A DNA stretch of 64,000 bases, taken from positions 1-64,000 of IMG/VR virus record IMGVR_UViG_3300046652_000008; one strand, 5' to 3'. The position numbers and the translations under genes were made by a program. The notes under the pieces were generated by a model that had not been told where the DNA came from, did no database searches, and saw nothing but the letters and a program-made list of their open reading frames with translations. The stretch is from a virus. Below, one piece after another: positions 8,770-18,063 of this stretch (its first letter is position 1; the number at the start of each line of letters is the position of its first letter).

Positions 8770-10967
8770 CAGTATGTCCCCGTGACCACCCAAGTAGTTT
8801 GTTTGCTGGCTCCATCACTCACGAATGTAAAGTTGATGGCATCTCCGTTAGTAAGGGCCACACTCGCGCTTTGTGTGCCAGCCGCAATGGTGGATGAGCA
8901 GGTAATTGCTCCTGTCAGTAGTGCGCCCAATGTCACGCCAGCGGCATTCATGGTGCTTGACCCGGCGTTATCACTGAAGCACTTCAGCCCAGTCAATGTG
9001 ACGGTAACTCCGGTCGTGTTGTAGCAGAAACGTTGAAGGTAGGTACCGGCTGGCACTGCGTTCAGCCCGTCACCAAGCCCAGTCTCACAAGCCCATGTTT
9101 TGTACTGAGCGGCCATGCGAGCCGCAGCCAGAGTTCCGGTCACATCAGCACCGGAGAGATCCACCGCGCTGCTGGTGACCGTCTGTGTTGAACCTGCGAA
9201 GTGCGCGATGCCCACACCCGGAGAGGATGCTACTGCGCACGTCGCGCACGACACCGCTCCCGTTGTAGCGCTCACTGCAATCGGGCTTGTCCCCGTGGTG
9301 GCAACCGTGCCAGATGTATTCGGCCAGAGGATCGTTGGGGTTCCCGCCGCCGCCTGCGGGTTCACGGTAACCGTACCGCTCGTGTGGCCGGTCATCGTAA
9401 TGCTCGGCTCCGTAGTGCCGTAGTAGGCGAGCGCGATGGATCCAGCCGTCGTCCCACCAACCCCCGTGCTGATGCCGCCCTGCGTCGAGATATTGCCACC
9501 AGAGTCCACAGTGGTTGTTGCCGATGGCGTCTGGAGCGTTGTGGTGCCACCGCCAGTTACGAGCGCAGTGGATGCCAACGCGCCGCTTGAAACCACGGTC
9601 ACCGTGCCAGAACCCCCCGGAGTGGCGCACGTTCCATCCGATTTCAGGTAGCCTGAACAGGTTCCGCCACCGAAGATAGCGATGACATCAGACGCTGCCG
9701 CGTCGGTCAACGCGCCCGTCGTGACCGTATTTTTGACGATACCCGTGCCCAGCGTTGCCCAGTTCTGATTTGAAGATCCGAGCGTGAGCGTGGCTGTATT
9801 TGCAACTCCTGTGCCTCCGCTTCCAGCCACAAGCGTTGTGGATAGACCCGCTGCCGTGCCGCTCGTGCTTTGATTGAGCGTTGGGAAACTGGTCATGTTG
9901 GCTGCGCTCAATGCCGGAGCGTTGCCCAGAGTCGGAGCCTGCCCCGCTGCGCCAGTGCCGTGGCTGATGAGCACTTGATCGGTAGCTGCCGTGTTTGCAG
10001 TAACGAATAGCGTTGTGTCAGCAGCGGACTGATACGGGATCTTTCCAACAGTCCCGCCTACAAGATTCGTTGCCTTCGCAGCAGTTCCGCTGGTGGATTG
10101 ATTGAGCGTTGGGAAGTCGCCAGCAACTGCAATCGACGGAACCCCAGTGGCAATCGTGTTCTTTAAAATGCCTGTGGCCAGCCCAGACAGCAACGTACCG
10201 TTAATACCCACTACGGTGGTCGAGCCACCCGTGGACGTGCTCGTGGCATCGCCCGAGAGCGTCGTGAATGTGCCGCCTGGGGTGGAGCATGTTCCATCGA
10301 ACTTCAGGTAACCCGCGCTGCAAGTTGTCCACAACGCCACAATGTCACCATATGCCCCATTGGTCAGGGCACCTGTTGTGATAGTGTTTTTGACGATACC
10401 CGTGCCCAGCGTTGCCCAGTTCTGGTTTGAAGATCCGAGCGTCAGCGTGGCCGTGTTCGCAACTCCCGTGCCACCACTTCCAGCCACCAAAGTCGATGAC
10501 AGCCCAGCAGCCGTTCCGCTCGTGGATTGGTTCAATGTCGGAAAATCGCCAGCAACCGCAATCGACGGAACCCCAGTGGCAATCGTGTTCTTTAAAATGC
10601 CTGTGGCCAGCCCAGACAGCGATTGCCCATTGATGCGGACAACGCTTGTCGCCCCACCAGAAGAAGTGGAAGTTGCATCCCCACTTAATGCGGTAAACGA
10701 CCCACCACCCGACAAAACCCAGTCGGAGGCCACCGTGCATCCAGCCGCGTTATTGCAAGCATAAATATGACCGGACGTGTCTTGACAATCCTGCATGTAG
10801 ACACTAGTCGTGTTTCCGGGAGTGCCCACACATGCTTTGGTAGCCAATGCCGAAAAGTTGCTATTTATCTTGGTTCTCGCCGTTGGAAAACTCTCATTGT
10901 TGACGGTCTGGACGGATTGTGAAAATCCAGCAAGACAAAAAACCAAAAAACATGATGCTAATTTCAT
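8769..10967 (-). CDS. tail-fibre-like repeat protein with signal peptide
   Basis: 732 residues. The start (MKLASCFLVFCLAGFSQSVQ) reads as a Sec signal peptide. The segment NNESFPTARTKINSNFSALA is typical of phage fibre N-terminal regions. Long Thr/Ser/Gly/Ala repeats follow (LSGDATSTSTGG, LLSGLATGILKNTIATGVPS, LVAGSGGTGVANTATLTLGS), characteristic of trimeric fibre shafts. The last 110 residues form a distinct beta domain (GDGLNAVPAGTYLQRFCYN...) that may be the receptor-binding tip. Exact DNA repeats lie inside the gene. The ATG follows the upstream TAA directly. Confidence 0.85.
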   Translation of the reverse strand: MKLASCFLVFCLAGFSQSVQTVNNESFPTARTKINSNFSALATKACVGTPGNTTSVYMQDCQDTSGHIYACNNAAGCTVASDWVLSGGGSFTALSGDATSTSSGGATSVVRINGQSLSGLATGILKNTIATGVPSIAVAGDFPTLNQSTSGTAAGLSSTLVAGSGGTGVANTATLTLGSSNQNWATLGTGIVKNTITTGALTNGAYGDIVALWTTCSAGYLKFDGTCSTPGGTFTTLSGDATSTSTGGSTTVVGINGTLLSGLATGILKNTIATGVPSIAVAGDFPTLNQSTSGTAAKATNLVGGTVGKIPYQSAADTTLFVTANTAATDQVLISHGTGAAGQAPTLGNAPALSAANMTSFPTLNQSTSGTAAGLSTTLVAGSGGTGVANTATLTLGSSNQNWATLGTGIVKNTVTTGALTDAAASDVIAIFGGGTCSGYLKSDGTCATPGGSGTVTVVSSGALASTALVTGGGTTTLQTPSATTTVDSGGNISTQGGISTGVGGTTAGSIALAYYGTTEPSITMTGHTSGTVTVNPQAAAGTPTILWPNTSGTVATTGTSPIAVSATTGAVSCATCAVASSPGVGIAHFAGSTQTVTSSAVDLSGADVTGTLAAARMAAQYKTWACETGLGDGLNAVPAGTYLQRFCYNTTGVTVTLTGLKCFSDNAGSSTMNAAGVTLGALLTGAITCSSTIAAGTQSASVALTNGDAINFTFVSDGASKQTTWVVTGTY
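10129..10620 (-). repeat. exact internal duplications in the fibre gene
   Basis: A 63-bp block at 10129-10191 recurs without change at 10558-10620 (encoding the LATGILKNTIATGVPSIAVA unit). A second 37-bp exact block occurs at 9731-9767 and again at 10387-10423. Flanking sequence is similar but diverged, so these are old modular duplications with recently homogenised cores. Such repeats allow recombination that shortens or lengthens the fibre shaft. Confidence 0.85.
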
Positions 10968-11393
10968 TTATGGAACCACCGGATTGTCAAATACGCCGCC
11001 AAGATCATCCCAATTGCCAGGAGCGGAATCCCACAAAAGCACCGATGGCGCAATGCTCTGCCCGCCCTGCGTCCACCTAGCCTGGAATACTAGGCCCTCG
11101 GCAGATGCGATAACCGTAAACCCGCCATACATATATATACCAAACTGTGCTACAATATCTACCATGGACGTTGCTAGAACATTTAGACTAACAAGCGTTT
11201 GTGGGGAAGACTGCTGATCTGCCATAGTAAAGGATATCGCCACGTTGGAAGTATTGCAAACAGATAAACACAGTAGGTCAACATCATAGTTTATGATTGC
11301 CGTTGTATCGGTAGGCACAGGTTGCATTGGAAGTTTAACCTGATATGTTAGACTTGGAGCATCGCAGTTCACCGCTGAATAATTGTTTGGCAT
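10968..11393 (-). CDS. hypothetical beta-rich virion-type protein
   Basis: 141 residues, no signal peptide (MPNNYSAVNCDAPSLTYQVK). Alternating hydrophobic strands (LCLSVCNTSNVAISFTMADQ, TLVSLNVLATSMVDIVAQFG, YGGFTVIASAEGLVFQARWT) suggest a compact beta-sandwich. It lies directly upstream of the fibre gene (TAA immediately followed by ATG), and so may be a baseplate/fibre connector or fibre chaperone. No family was recognised. It is the only protein in this stretch without an export signal, which marks the edge of the exported block. Confidence 0.7.
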   Translation of the reverse strand: MPNNYSAVNCDAPSLTYQVKLPMQPVPTDTTAIINYDVDLLCLSVCNTSNVAISFTMADQQSSPQTLVSLNVLATSMVDIVAQFGIYMYGGFTVIASAEGLVFQARWTQGGQSIAPSVLLWDSAPGNWDDLGGVFDNPVVP

Positions 11394-11421
11394 GGTCCTA
11401 CTATTAGTCTATCAGAAACTA

Positions 11422-11925
11422 TTACATTCCCCTAATCTTAGCTATTTTGCGCTTTATTGCATCACGCTTGAGGGAACTAATCCGGTCTAGAAATAGCTTT
11501 CCGTCCATGTGGTCTATCTCGTGCTGAACTACCCGCGCCAGCAACCCTGTCGCATGAACCACCCTAGCGTTGAAAAACTCGTCTTCGTATACTAGGTCAA
11601 TCTCTTTCGTGCGCTCCACTAACTCATAAAATCCGGGAATGGATAAGCAACCCTCTTTACAGATGAACTTTCCGTGCCCACTCGGGACAGTTGGGTTAAC
11701 AAGCACAAGCCTATCCTTTGGATTTTCTCCGCATGATATGTCAATCGTTGCTATCCTTTTAGGAACGCCTATCTGTATGGCCGAAAGCCCATAGGCCCCA
11801 TATTCGCGCATCGTGGCAAACATCCGCTTAACTAGGTCTGGGATCATGGGCTTGTCTACGTCCAACAATTGGACCGACTCTGATCTCAAAAGTTCATCAC
11901 CATAGATTAAGAGTTTGTCTACCAT
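11422..11925 (-). CDS. def: peptide deformylase
   Basis: 167 residues, normal length for a bacterial or phage PDF, which removes the formyl group from nascent N-formyl-Met. All three metal-site motifs are present: motif 1 as GLSAIQIG (usual GxGLAAxQ, with Ser in the first Ala position), motif 2 KEGCLSIPG with the metal-binding Cys, and motif 3 QHEIDHMDG with HExxH. The C-terminus is short, as in other viral PDFs. The ATG at 11925 follows a G-rich ribosome site. It probably speeds maturation of phage proteins at high translation load. Confidence 0.96.
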   Translation of the reverse strand: MVDKLLIYGDELLRSESVQLLDVDKPMIPDLVKRMFATMREYGAYGLSAIQIGVPKRIATIDISCGENPKDRLVLVNPTVPSGHGKFICKEGCLSIPGFYELVERTKEIDLVYEDEFFNARVVHATGLLARVVQHEIDHMDGKLFLDRISSLKRDAIKRKIAKIRGM

Positions 11926-11938
11926 GCTACCAAGCCCC

Positions 11939-12037
11939 CTATGGTTTCTTCACGTCCATTGTCACCGTAACCGTAATTTTGAGTCCACCATCAATTAATC
12001 CTATCAGATGATAGAACTGCCTGCGTATTGCTTCCAC
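11939..12037 (-). CDS. possible 32-aa peptide
   Basis: A GTG at 12037 with a good ribosome site (AGGGGAT, 7 nt before it) opens a 32-codon frame reading VEAIRRQFYHLIGLIDGGLK and then ITVTVTMDVKKP. It begins inside the last 34 nt of the glycosyltransferase gene and fills the otherwise empty gap before the deformylase. Evidence is the ribosome site, placement and reasonable composition only; it could be noise. Confidence 0.4.
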   Translation of the reverse strand: MEAIRRQFYHLIGLIDGGLKITVTVTMDVKKP

Positions 12038-13068
12038 TGCGTTATCCCCTGCTGGTTATACGCCTTCAGCGACTTCATGCCATTACTGGCGGAATTCTTA
12101 TCATTAAGTAACTTAATCCCAACATTTGCTATGCTCCCGGTGTCGTCAAAACTAGCTTTCCAGTTATTCGGAACCCAGTGTATGGCATCGCTCACTACAC
12201 TTGGAACGCCCTCTGCTATCCCATCTGCCGTAACATTACAAAAACTTTCCGTATAGCTAGGAGAAAGCAATAGATGCTGGCTCTTCACATAAGACCTAAA
12301 CTGCGGCCAAGTCATCCATCCAGCCTCTATAAGCTTTACATCTAGGAGCCCGTTTAACAACTCCCGGATTGCTCCAAGCGTGCTCTGCCCGCCCTCAATC
12401 CTGCCGCTATTGATTGATACCTCGCATCGCACGTTCAGGGTCCTAGCTATCTGCAATGCGGCCCACGCAGCCGTAAGCATGTTTTTTTGTGGGCGCATAG
12501 CTCCGAATATGCCAATCTTTAGCGTGTCCCCATGCCTATATATCGACGGAGGTGCCGGAACGCTTTGAATGTAATATAGGTTTGGCAACCATACGGCTGG
12601 CCGATGGAATCCGTTTTTTACCGCGTTAACCAAGCGGGTTGAGTTTGCGGCTAGATGGAAATTGTGGTTAGACATTTCTAGCTCCATTTGCTCCCGCAAT
12701 AGCTGAACGGCGTATCTGTCCGCTTGCAAAAAACCGACATTGCTGTGAAAGGTTATTGCGAATGCGATATGCGGATACTTTCTTACCAAAGCCTGTAAAA
12801 ATGGAGTATCTACCCATGGGGCAAACATAACAACGTGTGTGTATGTTGATCCAGGCAGAACCTTATCCCTCAACTCGTATCCGTCGAATACGCCGACTAC
12901 CCGCACCTTTACCCCGGCGTCCATAAGCACCTTGGCTGAATTCATGGCCGTTACGCCAAGCCCAACATGGCTGCCGGATAGCCTATTTCCAGCCATGTTT
13001 TTGTATACAAATAGAAAACTATACTTGTCTTCTGGCGTTCTCTTGGGGGAACTATATGAGATGTTCAT
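12004..13068 (-). CDS. GT4-like glycosyltransferase
   Basis: 354 residues from the ATG at 13068, placed 1 nt after the portal stop. The N-terminal half reads as a GT-B Rossmann domain (NRLSGSHVGLGVTAMNSAKVLMDAGVKV, GVFDGYE). The C-terminal half has the group-1 transferase pattern: KIGIFGAMRPQKNMLTAAWA, SPSYTESFCNVTADGIAEG (the ExFCxxxxEG-type donor-site loop) and GVPSVVSD. Phage transferases of this type decorate DNA bases, virion proteins or host surface glycans. The location between portal and fibre genes suggests virion or surface glycosylation, which remains an inference. Confidence 0.82.
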   Translation of the reverse strand: MNISYSSPKRTPEDKYSFLFVYKNMAGNRLSGSHVGLGVTAMNSAKVLMDAGVKVRVVGVFDGYELRDKVLPGSTYTHVVMFAPWVDTPFLQALVRKYPHIAFAITFHSNVGFLQADRYAVQLLREQMELEMSNHNFHLAANSTRLVNAVKNGFHRPAVWLPNLYYIQSVPAPPSIYRHGDTLKIGIFGAMRPQKNMLTAAWAALQIARTLNVRCEVSINSGRIEGGQSTLGAIRELLNGLLDVKLIEAGWMTWPQFRSYVKSQHLLLSPSYTESFCNVTADGIAEGVPSVVSDAIHWVPNNWKASFDDTGSIANVGIKLLNDKNSASNGMKSLKAYNQQGITQWKQYAGSSII

Positions 13069-13069
13069 C

Positions 13070-14929
13070 CTATCCGTTCTTCTGATCTGCCGTCCGTGGC
13101 CCTCTGCCAGTAGCGCCTTGCCCAATCCCCGCTTGCGACTGAGCCGCCAACTCCTGCATAATCCTGTCAATATCGCCTTGATCCTTACCCATCACCCTTA
13201 GAAGCTCTGGGATGCTGGTAAGCCCCATCTTCGCTAGAGAGCTGGCCTCTATGATCTTGCTTTGTTGAGCATCGCCGCGCAATGAACCAGGGGACACACT
13301 AAATGTATAATTCTTCCAATAGCTATCCTTTTGCTCAGACGCTGGAATTAGATTATCGCCATTGTATTCAAAGTCTTGCATCGTAATTCCATCTTCACCA
13401 AGCATATACATTCTCTGCTTAGTGTTGTAGAATTGGATTACGTTGCTGACGGCCTGAATCCCAGTATCCCTCAAGAACGCTTCAAGGTATCGCTCTTCCA
13501 GTTTGACTGGCATTTGCAGAGAATCGCGCATCTGCTCCAGTGTGTCGCCACCTGGGACTTGATTCTTGCGAGACATTCCGGCCACGTCAACAATCCCGCT
13601 AATGCGATCCATCTGTGGGCTAATATAGTTGGCCAACATTTCATAGACATACGGTTGCAGGGATGGCGTCTGCGCGTATTGAATATCGGTAGCTGGGTTT
13701 CCCATCGGCCCTAGAAGTAACTTCTCTCCAGGCTTGTCTTGCTGGAAGGCTTGCCATGTGGAATTTACAACAGCGCTGGTCTTGCTTATGAGCACGGGAA
13801 ACAGGTTCCTGCTTATCATGTCCATGATGCCAGCCCCAATCTCATTAAGCGCCTGCTGCATCGGCAACAGACTCCGGTAAGAAGACAGCCCATAGAATGA
13901 CCACGGAACTGGATTAAGCCGCAAACATGCGAATGGAAACAGCCCATGCCAATACGGATTAGGGCCATCATACATTATTTGATTATTTGCAAAAACGATC
14001 AGGCGCTTTCTGGGGTATAGCCTCTCCCCAGGCTTAACCTCATACCACCAGTTATGCCGATCCAGTGAAAGATACGGATCTGCCACAATTACAGTTTCTT
14101 TTGAATCGTTAAGCGTAGTATCGTCAACGTAGTATTCTTCTAGCTCAATTCCTCCGAAGTTCCAGCCGTTGACAGAGGGGGCAACCTTCCCGCCAAACAG
14201 CCTTTGTAGGTTAGGGGCAAGGGCGTTCCAAGTATGACCACTCATTTCCTCCGGTTGACTATACTCCGCTGAAGAATCTGATGCTTGAGGAATGTGGTCG
14301 TTGCCAAGGCGAATCTTGTCAGCGCGAAACGGGAATACCTTGCGGAAGTAGTTCAGCGGCTTCCATGTTCGATACAAAACAGCGAAAGAATCCTGGATAT
14401 GGAATCCGGGTTGTATGGGCAATACCTGATCTGGGCCGCAAGGTATCAGTCGCATACTACCCGGAGATGCGGCACCTATCTTCCAGAAAGATGTGCCCCA
14501 AAGCATCCCTATATCCACAGCCGAAACGAGCGATAGGTCCATGTCTTGCCGGGTCCACTCAGCACGGAGAACCTTCCCTATCAGGTCGCCAGACTCCCTC
14601 ATGGCGTCTACGCCAGTCTGCACGTTGATAATGGGTCTGGAGTCGCTTAGCAACGCCAGCTTGTCGCGCCTAGCGGCCTCCATGCGGTTATCCACGAATC
14701 TGCTACGATGCCGCTTGCGGCTGCCACTCCACTGGTTCCCCTCTAGATACGATACATACTTGTTTACGTTAGAGAATTCAGGGCTAGAACGAGCAGTGCG
14801 AAATGCTTCCTCGCGCAGTACGGCCTTGTACTCGCGCATCTTCTCTTCATAGGCCCGCGTTACGGACTCAGACAGGAGTGCTTCTTTATCAAATACGGAG
14901 CGATGTGGAGCGCGGGGAATTTCTTGCAC
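13070..14929 (-). CDS. portal protein
   Basis: 619 residues. The protein forms the dodecameric ring at the packaging vertex. Recognisable portal features are the early FSNVNKYVSYLEGNQWSG, SRPIINVQTGVDAMRESGDL, a long middle domain with ISRNLFPVLISKTSAVVNS, and AGMSRKNQVPGGDTLEQMRD, the conserved stem/wing region of P22-like or DUF4055-like portals. The C-terminal helix is followed by a Gln/Gly tail. It follows an FmdB-like gene and terL in the same operon, the normal order terminase then portal. No protease or major capsid gene follows in the window; these must lie beyond its left end or elsewhere. Confidence 0.85.
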   Translation of the reverse strand: MQEIPRAPHRSVFDKEALLSESVTRAYEEKMREYKAVLREEAFRTARSSPEFSNVNKYVSYLEGNQWSGSRKRHRSRFVDNRMEAARRDKLALLSDSRPIINVQTGVDAMRESGDLIGKVLRAEWTRQDMDLSLVSAVDIGMLWGTSFWKIGAASPGSMRLIPCGPDQVLPIQPGFHIQDSFAVLYRTWKPLNYFRKVFPFRADKIRLGNDHIPQASDSSAEYSQPEEMSGHTWNALAPNLQRLFGGKVAPSVNGWNFGGIELEEYYVDDTTLNDSKETVIVADPYLSLDRHNWWYEVKPGERLYPRKRLIVFANNQIMYDGPNPYWHGLFPFACLRLNPVPWSFYGLSSYRSLLPMQQALNEIGAGIMDMISRNLFPVLISKTSAVVNSTWQAFQQDKPGEKLLLGPMGNPATDIQYAQTPSLQPYVYEMLANYISPQMDRISGIVDVAGMSRKNQVPGGDTLEQMRDSLQMPVKLEERYLEAFLRDTGIQAVSNVIQFYNTKQRMYMLGEDGITMQDFEYNGDNLIPASEQKDSYWKNYTFSVSPGSLRGDAQQSKIIEASSLAKMGLTSIPELLRVMGKDQGDIDRIMQELAAQSQAGIGQGATGRGPRTADQKNG

Positions 14930-14931
14930 GA

Positions 14932-15279
14932 TTAGATCCAGCTTGAACTTTCTGACTTCAACTTACTATTCACGTCTACCTTTAAGTCCGGAGGCAGGTC
15001 CAGGGGATCATTTAAGTGCTGATGATGAATGTACTCTAGCTGTTGTGCGCGGCTGGAGATCAGAAACTTGTCTGATGTTCCGTCGTCATTGCGCCTATAC
15101 TGGTAATGTGGCTCAAAGTTGGTTTCTCCAGCACCAAATATAGAAAGACGAGCAGCCGTAATTAACCGCTCTACTTGCACTTGGCAGTCTGGACATCGGG
15201 GATTCTCACCATCCCACTTTTGTACGAAAAACTCGTACTTTTTCTTACAGGATGGGCATTGACCGTCGTATGTGGGCAC
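14932..15279 (-). CDS. FmdB-like zinc-ribbon protein
   Basis: 115 residues. The N-terminus MPTYDGQCPSCKKKYEFFVQ with a second PRCPDCQVQVERL pair is the FmdB-type zinc ribbon (CxxC-x16-CxxC). The C-terminal 70 residues are charged and unstructured-looking. FmdB-like ribbons are common between terL and portal genes in large phages, probably as protein- or DNA-contacting adaptors. The exact role is not known. Confidence 0.75.
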   Translation of the reverse strand: MPTYDGQCPSCKKKYEFFVQKWDGENPRCPDCQVQVERLITAARLSIFGAGETNFEPHYQYRRNDDGTSDKFLISSRAQQLEYIHHQHLNDPLDLPPDLKVDVNSKLKSESSSWI

Positions 15280-15282
15280 TCT

Positions 15283-15810
15283 CTACTTCTCCGCTACTCG
15301 ACCCTTAACCAAGTTCACGAGATCAGTCCCGGTAACACCGCGCTTACCTAGCAACTCCTCCAGGTATTTCTTATCGTTGTCTGAGACAACTAGGGTATAC
15401 TCGGAACGATTCAACCCGTGAACCCATCCGGCACCTAATACCTGCATAACTGTCTCAACTATGAAGTCTTCCGGCTTAGAGCCAAAACAAGCCGCAATAT
15501 CAGCGTAGGAATCGACAATTGCTGGGTCCATTGGGACTTTCAAGACGTTCATCCCGTCTTTGACGCCAGTGGACTCTTCGACCTTCTTCACGATTTCATC
15601 GCTAGATTCGACCGTCTTGCGCAAAACGCGACCGATCCTAGCCACTTCTGAGGGCGAAAGAACAATTCCGCCATTCACGTAGTTAGATACTAGGCTCTCA
15701 ACGGCATCCACTAGCCCGTCGTTCCCAAGCTTAGTCATGGTCTTTTTATAGTCTGATGGCAATAGCTCGAATGTTATCACGACCGACTTCTTATTCTGGT
15801 CAACAGGCAT
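15283..15810 (-). CDS. hypothetical protein
   Basis: 175 residues, mostly helical and soluble (MPVDQNKKSVVITFELLPSD...). The region GGIVLSPSEVARIGRVLRKT looks like a helix-turn-helix-length segment and the C-terminal KKYLEELLGKRGVTGTDLV is amphipathic. It is the first gene after a consensus-like promoter (15834-15862) and has a strong ribosome site (AAGGA). Standing between terL and portal it could be a head-assembly or small packaging factor; no family was recognised. Confidence 0.7.
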   Translation of the reverse strand: MPVDQNKKSVVITFELLPSDYKKTMTKLGNDGLVDAVESLVSNYVNGGIVLSPSEVARIGRVLRKTVESSDEIVKKVEESTGVKDGMNVLKVPMDPAIVDSYADIAACFGSKPEDFIVETVMQVLGAGWVHGLNRSEYTLVVSDNDKKYLEELLGKRGVTGTDLVNLVKGRVAEK

Positions 15811-15833
15811 TATTTTTCCTTCTGTCTACTACT

Positions 15834-15862
15834 ATAATAACATTATTATCAATGCTATGCAA
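15834..15862 (-). promoter_or_regulatory. sigma70-like promoter
   Basis: On the minus strand TTGCAT is followed after exactly 17 nt by TATTAT, 24 nt before the ATG at 15810. It sits in the 60-bp gap between terL and the 175-residue gene, giving the portal and fibre genes their own start. Seen directly; activity is inferred. Confidence 0.6.
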
Positions 15863-15870
15863 TCATGCGA

Positions 15871-18063
15871 TTAGTTGTAATCCCAATCAAATCCCTTGCT
15901 TTCATCGCTGATAAAGTCTTCCGGGTCAGCGTCTTTGTTAAGGATCTTCTCGACGTATTTTTTACTCCCAGGCGGTGGCGGCGCGAAATTCTTCTGGCCG
16001 GATATGCGGATGCTCCCACACTTGGGGCAATTATCCTCGTCGTTTGGTATTTCTGCGCCCCACTTCTCTTGGCACATATCGCAATACATGATCCAAGGAG
16101 ACGACTCTATGGATGATTTTTTGATTGGTATGAACCCTAACGTATCATCCCAGTCAGACTCGTGAGCGCAATATAGGCAGATTAGCCCCGCCATCACCGT
16201 ATCGTCTTTGAACTTCTTGCTAGCCCCAACGTTGTTAAGGTTCTGTACTCGATCATCCTCTCGCCGGAAAGTTCGCATCTCACTAGCGAATTTGGGATCT
16301 CTCACGAACCAGCGTTTTGTCCGTAAAAACCTGATAGCATTGATGATAATCTTGGGCTTATTGACATGATCAGTCTGGAAGCCGCACACGTTCGTTTGCA
16401 TCTTAGATGTATCTATGTTTATCTTACGATATAGATTAGGGTATTGAAGCTGTAGCTTTAGATAATCAGCCGTTGTACGCGGCCCCGTGATCTCGCACGC
16501 TATTTGCGCTTCATTGTACCACGAGGCTATCTTTGCGCCTTGTATTGCCAAATCAACAGCATCAATAGTGCTAGAGCGTAGAGTGCAAATGTGAACATCA
16601 AATCCACCCTTCCGATTCACCCTGTTAACCCAGATTACAGAGTTATCCTGCCCAACCCCGTTAGATGGATCTATTGACACGTAGTACTCGGCGTCGCGTT
16701 TAGGTGGTTCCCAGACCTGTATTATCTTTGTATCGTCTTCGTGCTCCTGCTTACACCCCTCTATGCAGCAATGCCCATCTTTATTGATACCGTGAAAGTT
16801 GTTATCAGCGTCAAAAAAACCAACAATGGGCGCAGGGAAGGACTTAGCGTTTACGAAATCTAGGCACTCGTCTGGGAATACTGATTCCCCCGATATAATG
16901 AATGCTGACTTGGCGGAAACAGCTAGCTCCTGTTCTACCCGCTTCTTGTCTGGAGCATTGTCGTACTCGTTTTCCATGAAGTACATTTGCTCTTTGGTTA
17001 GATGATAAATGTGGAGTACGCCTTTATTACAAACTAGACACTCAAACCCCTCACGGTCAATATGCCCAAAGAATCTATCATGGAACCTCCCGCACAATGG
17101 GTTATCGCACTTCACCCACTCGTTCTCTACGGTATCTTTAATGTCTAATGTTTTAACGCGAGGAATCCAGCCATTAGGTGGCGCAAGTACGCGGGTCTTT
17201 TCAAAGAAGAACGGCAGGAAACGTGGTTGCCATTCTGCACGCTCTGCCATATCCACCATGCGATCCCAGAGGTCATTCCCATACCCGCCAGCGCCCTTAG
17301 CTGTAGACTCTAGGATAGCAATCGTTTCTGGAGAGTTTACGAGAGCGTACTTTAACTCCTCTTCTATCACACGTTTAGGGTCCATGTAGCTATCAAATTC
17401 ACTTAAATGAACGCCATTTAAGCGCATTCCCATGCCAACACCCGTGAGCTTATTGGCCCACTGGACGTTCATAGTGGAATTTATTCCTGGGCGTTTTTTC
17501 GGATCTTCGCCAAATGGCGTATCGAAAATAATGCCTTTCTTGATCTCAAAAGATCGCACATCTGGCTTTAGCCACAACGGTAGTTTTGAGTATATTGAGT
17601 GCATGTACCGAAAAAGGTACGCCGCGTGTTCCTGCTCCCACGACACAACCAATCCAGCACGATTAGGGAAGAATGCCGTCAGCCAAAGCATAATCGCTTC
17701 GATCAAAAGTGAGCAGCCAAGTTGACGGCTTTTGATGATGAGGATCTTTTGCGGCTTGCCCTTGGCTTTCATGTCGGCCATTGCCTCAAGGACTAGCTCT
17801 TGCGACTCCCAGAGGGTAAATAACTTATCCCTGCCGTCCTTGTCAACAATCCAGAAATAGTTCTTAGCTGCGTACCGAAAGTCGCTGCATATCGCGTCTA
17901 ATTCAGCCGTAATGGTGTCTATCTCGTTACGGTTGCATAGTGAGTAGAACTCAAACAGGTCTGTTACGCCTTCAAACTTACCCGTCTCGAAGTATTCTAT
18001 TAAGTCCCTAACTTCTGGATCTTGGCAGTCCCTGTATTCAGGACGATGGATAATGATGGCCAT
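15871..18063 (-). CDS. terL: terminase large subunit
   Basis: 730 residues, longer than a typical TerL (450-600). The motor domain has a Walker A-like IIKSRQLGCSLL (about 108-119), Walker B VHLSEFD (about 218-224) and a coupling motif LESTAKGAG. The nuclease domain shows VSIDPSNGVGQD (first acidic residue) and later acidic sites (CEITGPRTTADY, DDTVMAGLICLYC). Two zinc knuckles are visible: CDNPLCG...CLVC in the middle and CDMCQEKW...CPKC near the C-terminus, which account for the extra length. It packages DNA into the prohead through the portal. The ATG overlaps the upstream TAA (TAATG). Confidence 0.93.
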   Translation of the reverse strand: MAIIIHRPEYRDCQDPEVRDLIEYFETGKFEGVTDLFEFYSLCNRNEIDTITAELDAICSDFRYAAKNYFWIVDKDGRDKLFTLWESQELVLEAMADMKAKGKPQKILIIKSRQLGCSLLIEAIMLWLTAFFPNRAGLVVSWEQEHAAYLFRYMHSIYSKLPLWLKPDVRSFEIKKGIIFDTPFGEDPKKRPGINSTMNVQWANKLTGVGMGMRLNGVHLSEFDSYMDPKRVIEEELKYALVNSPETIAILESTAKGAGGYGNDLWDRMVDMAERAEWQPRFLPFFFEKTRVLAPPNGWIPRVKTLDIKDTVENEWVKCDNPLCGRFHDRFFGHIDREGFECLVCNKGVLHIYHLTKEQMYFMENEYDNAPDKKRVEQELAVSAKSAFIISGESVFPDECLDFVNAKSFPAPIVGFFDADNNFHGINKDGHCCIEGCKQEHEDDTKIIQVWEPPKRDAEYYVSIDPSNGVGQDNSVIWVNRVNRKGGFDVHICTLRSSTIDAVDLAIQGAKIASWYNEAQIACEITGPRTTADYLKLQLQYPNLYRKINIDTSKMQTNVCGFQTDHVNKPKIIINAIRFLRTKRWFVRDPKFASEMRTFRREDDRVQNLNNVGASKKFKDDTVMAGLICLYCAHESDWDDTLGFIPIKKSSIESSPWIMYCDMCQEKWGAEIPNDEDNCPKCGSIRISGQKNFAPPPPGSKKYVEKILNKDADPEDFISDESKGFDWDYN

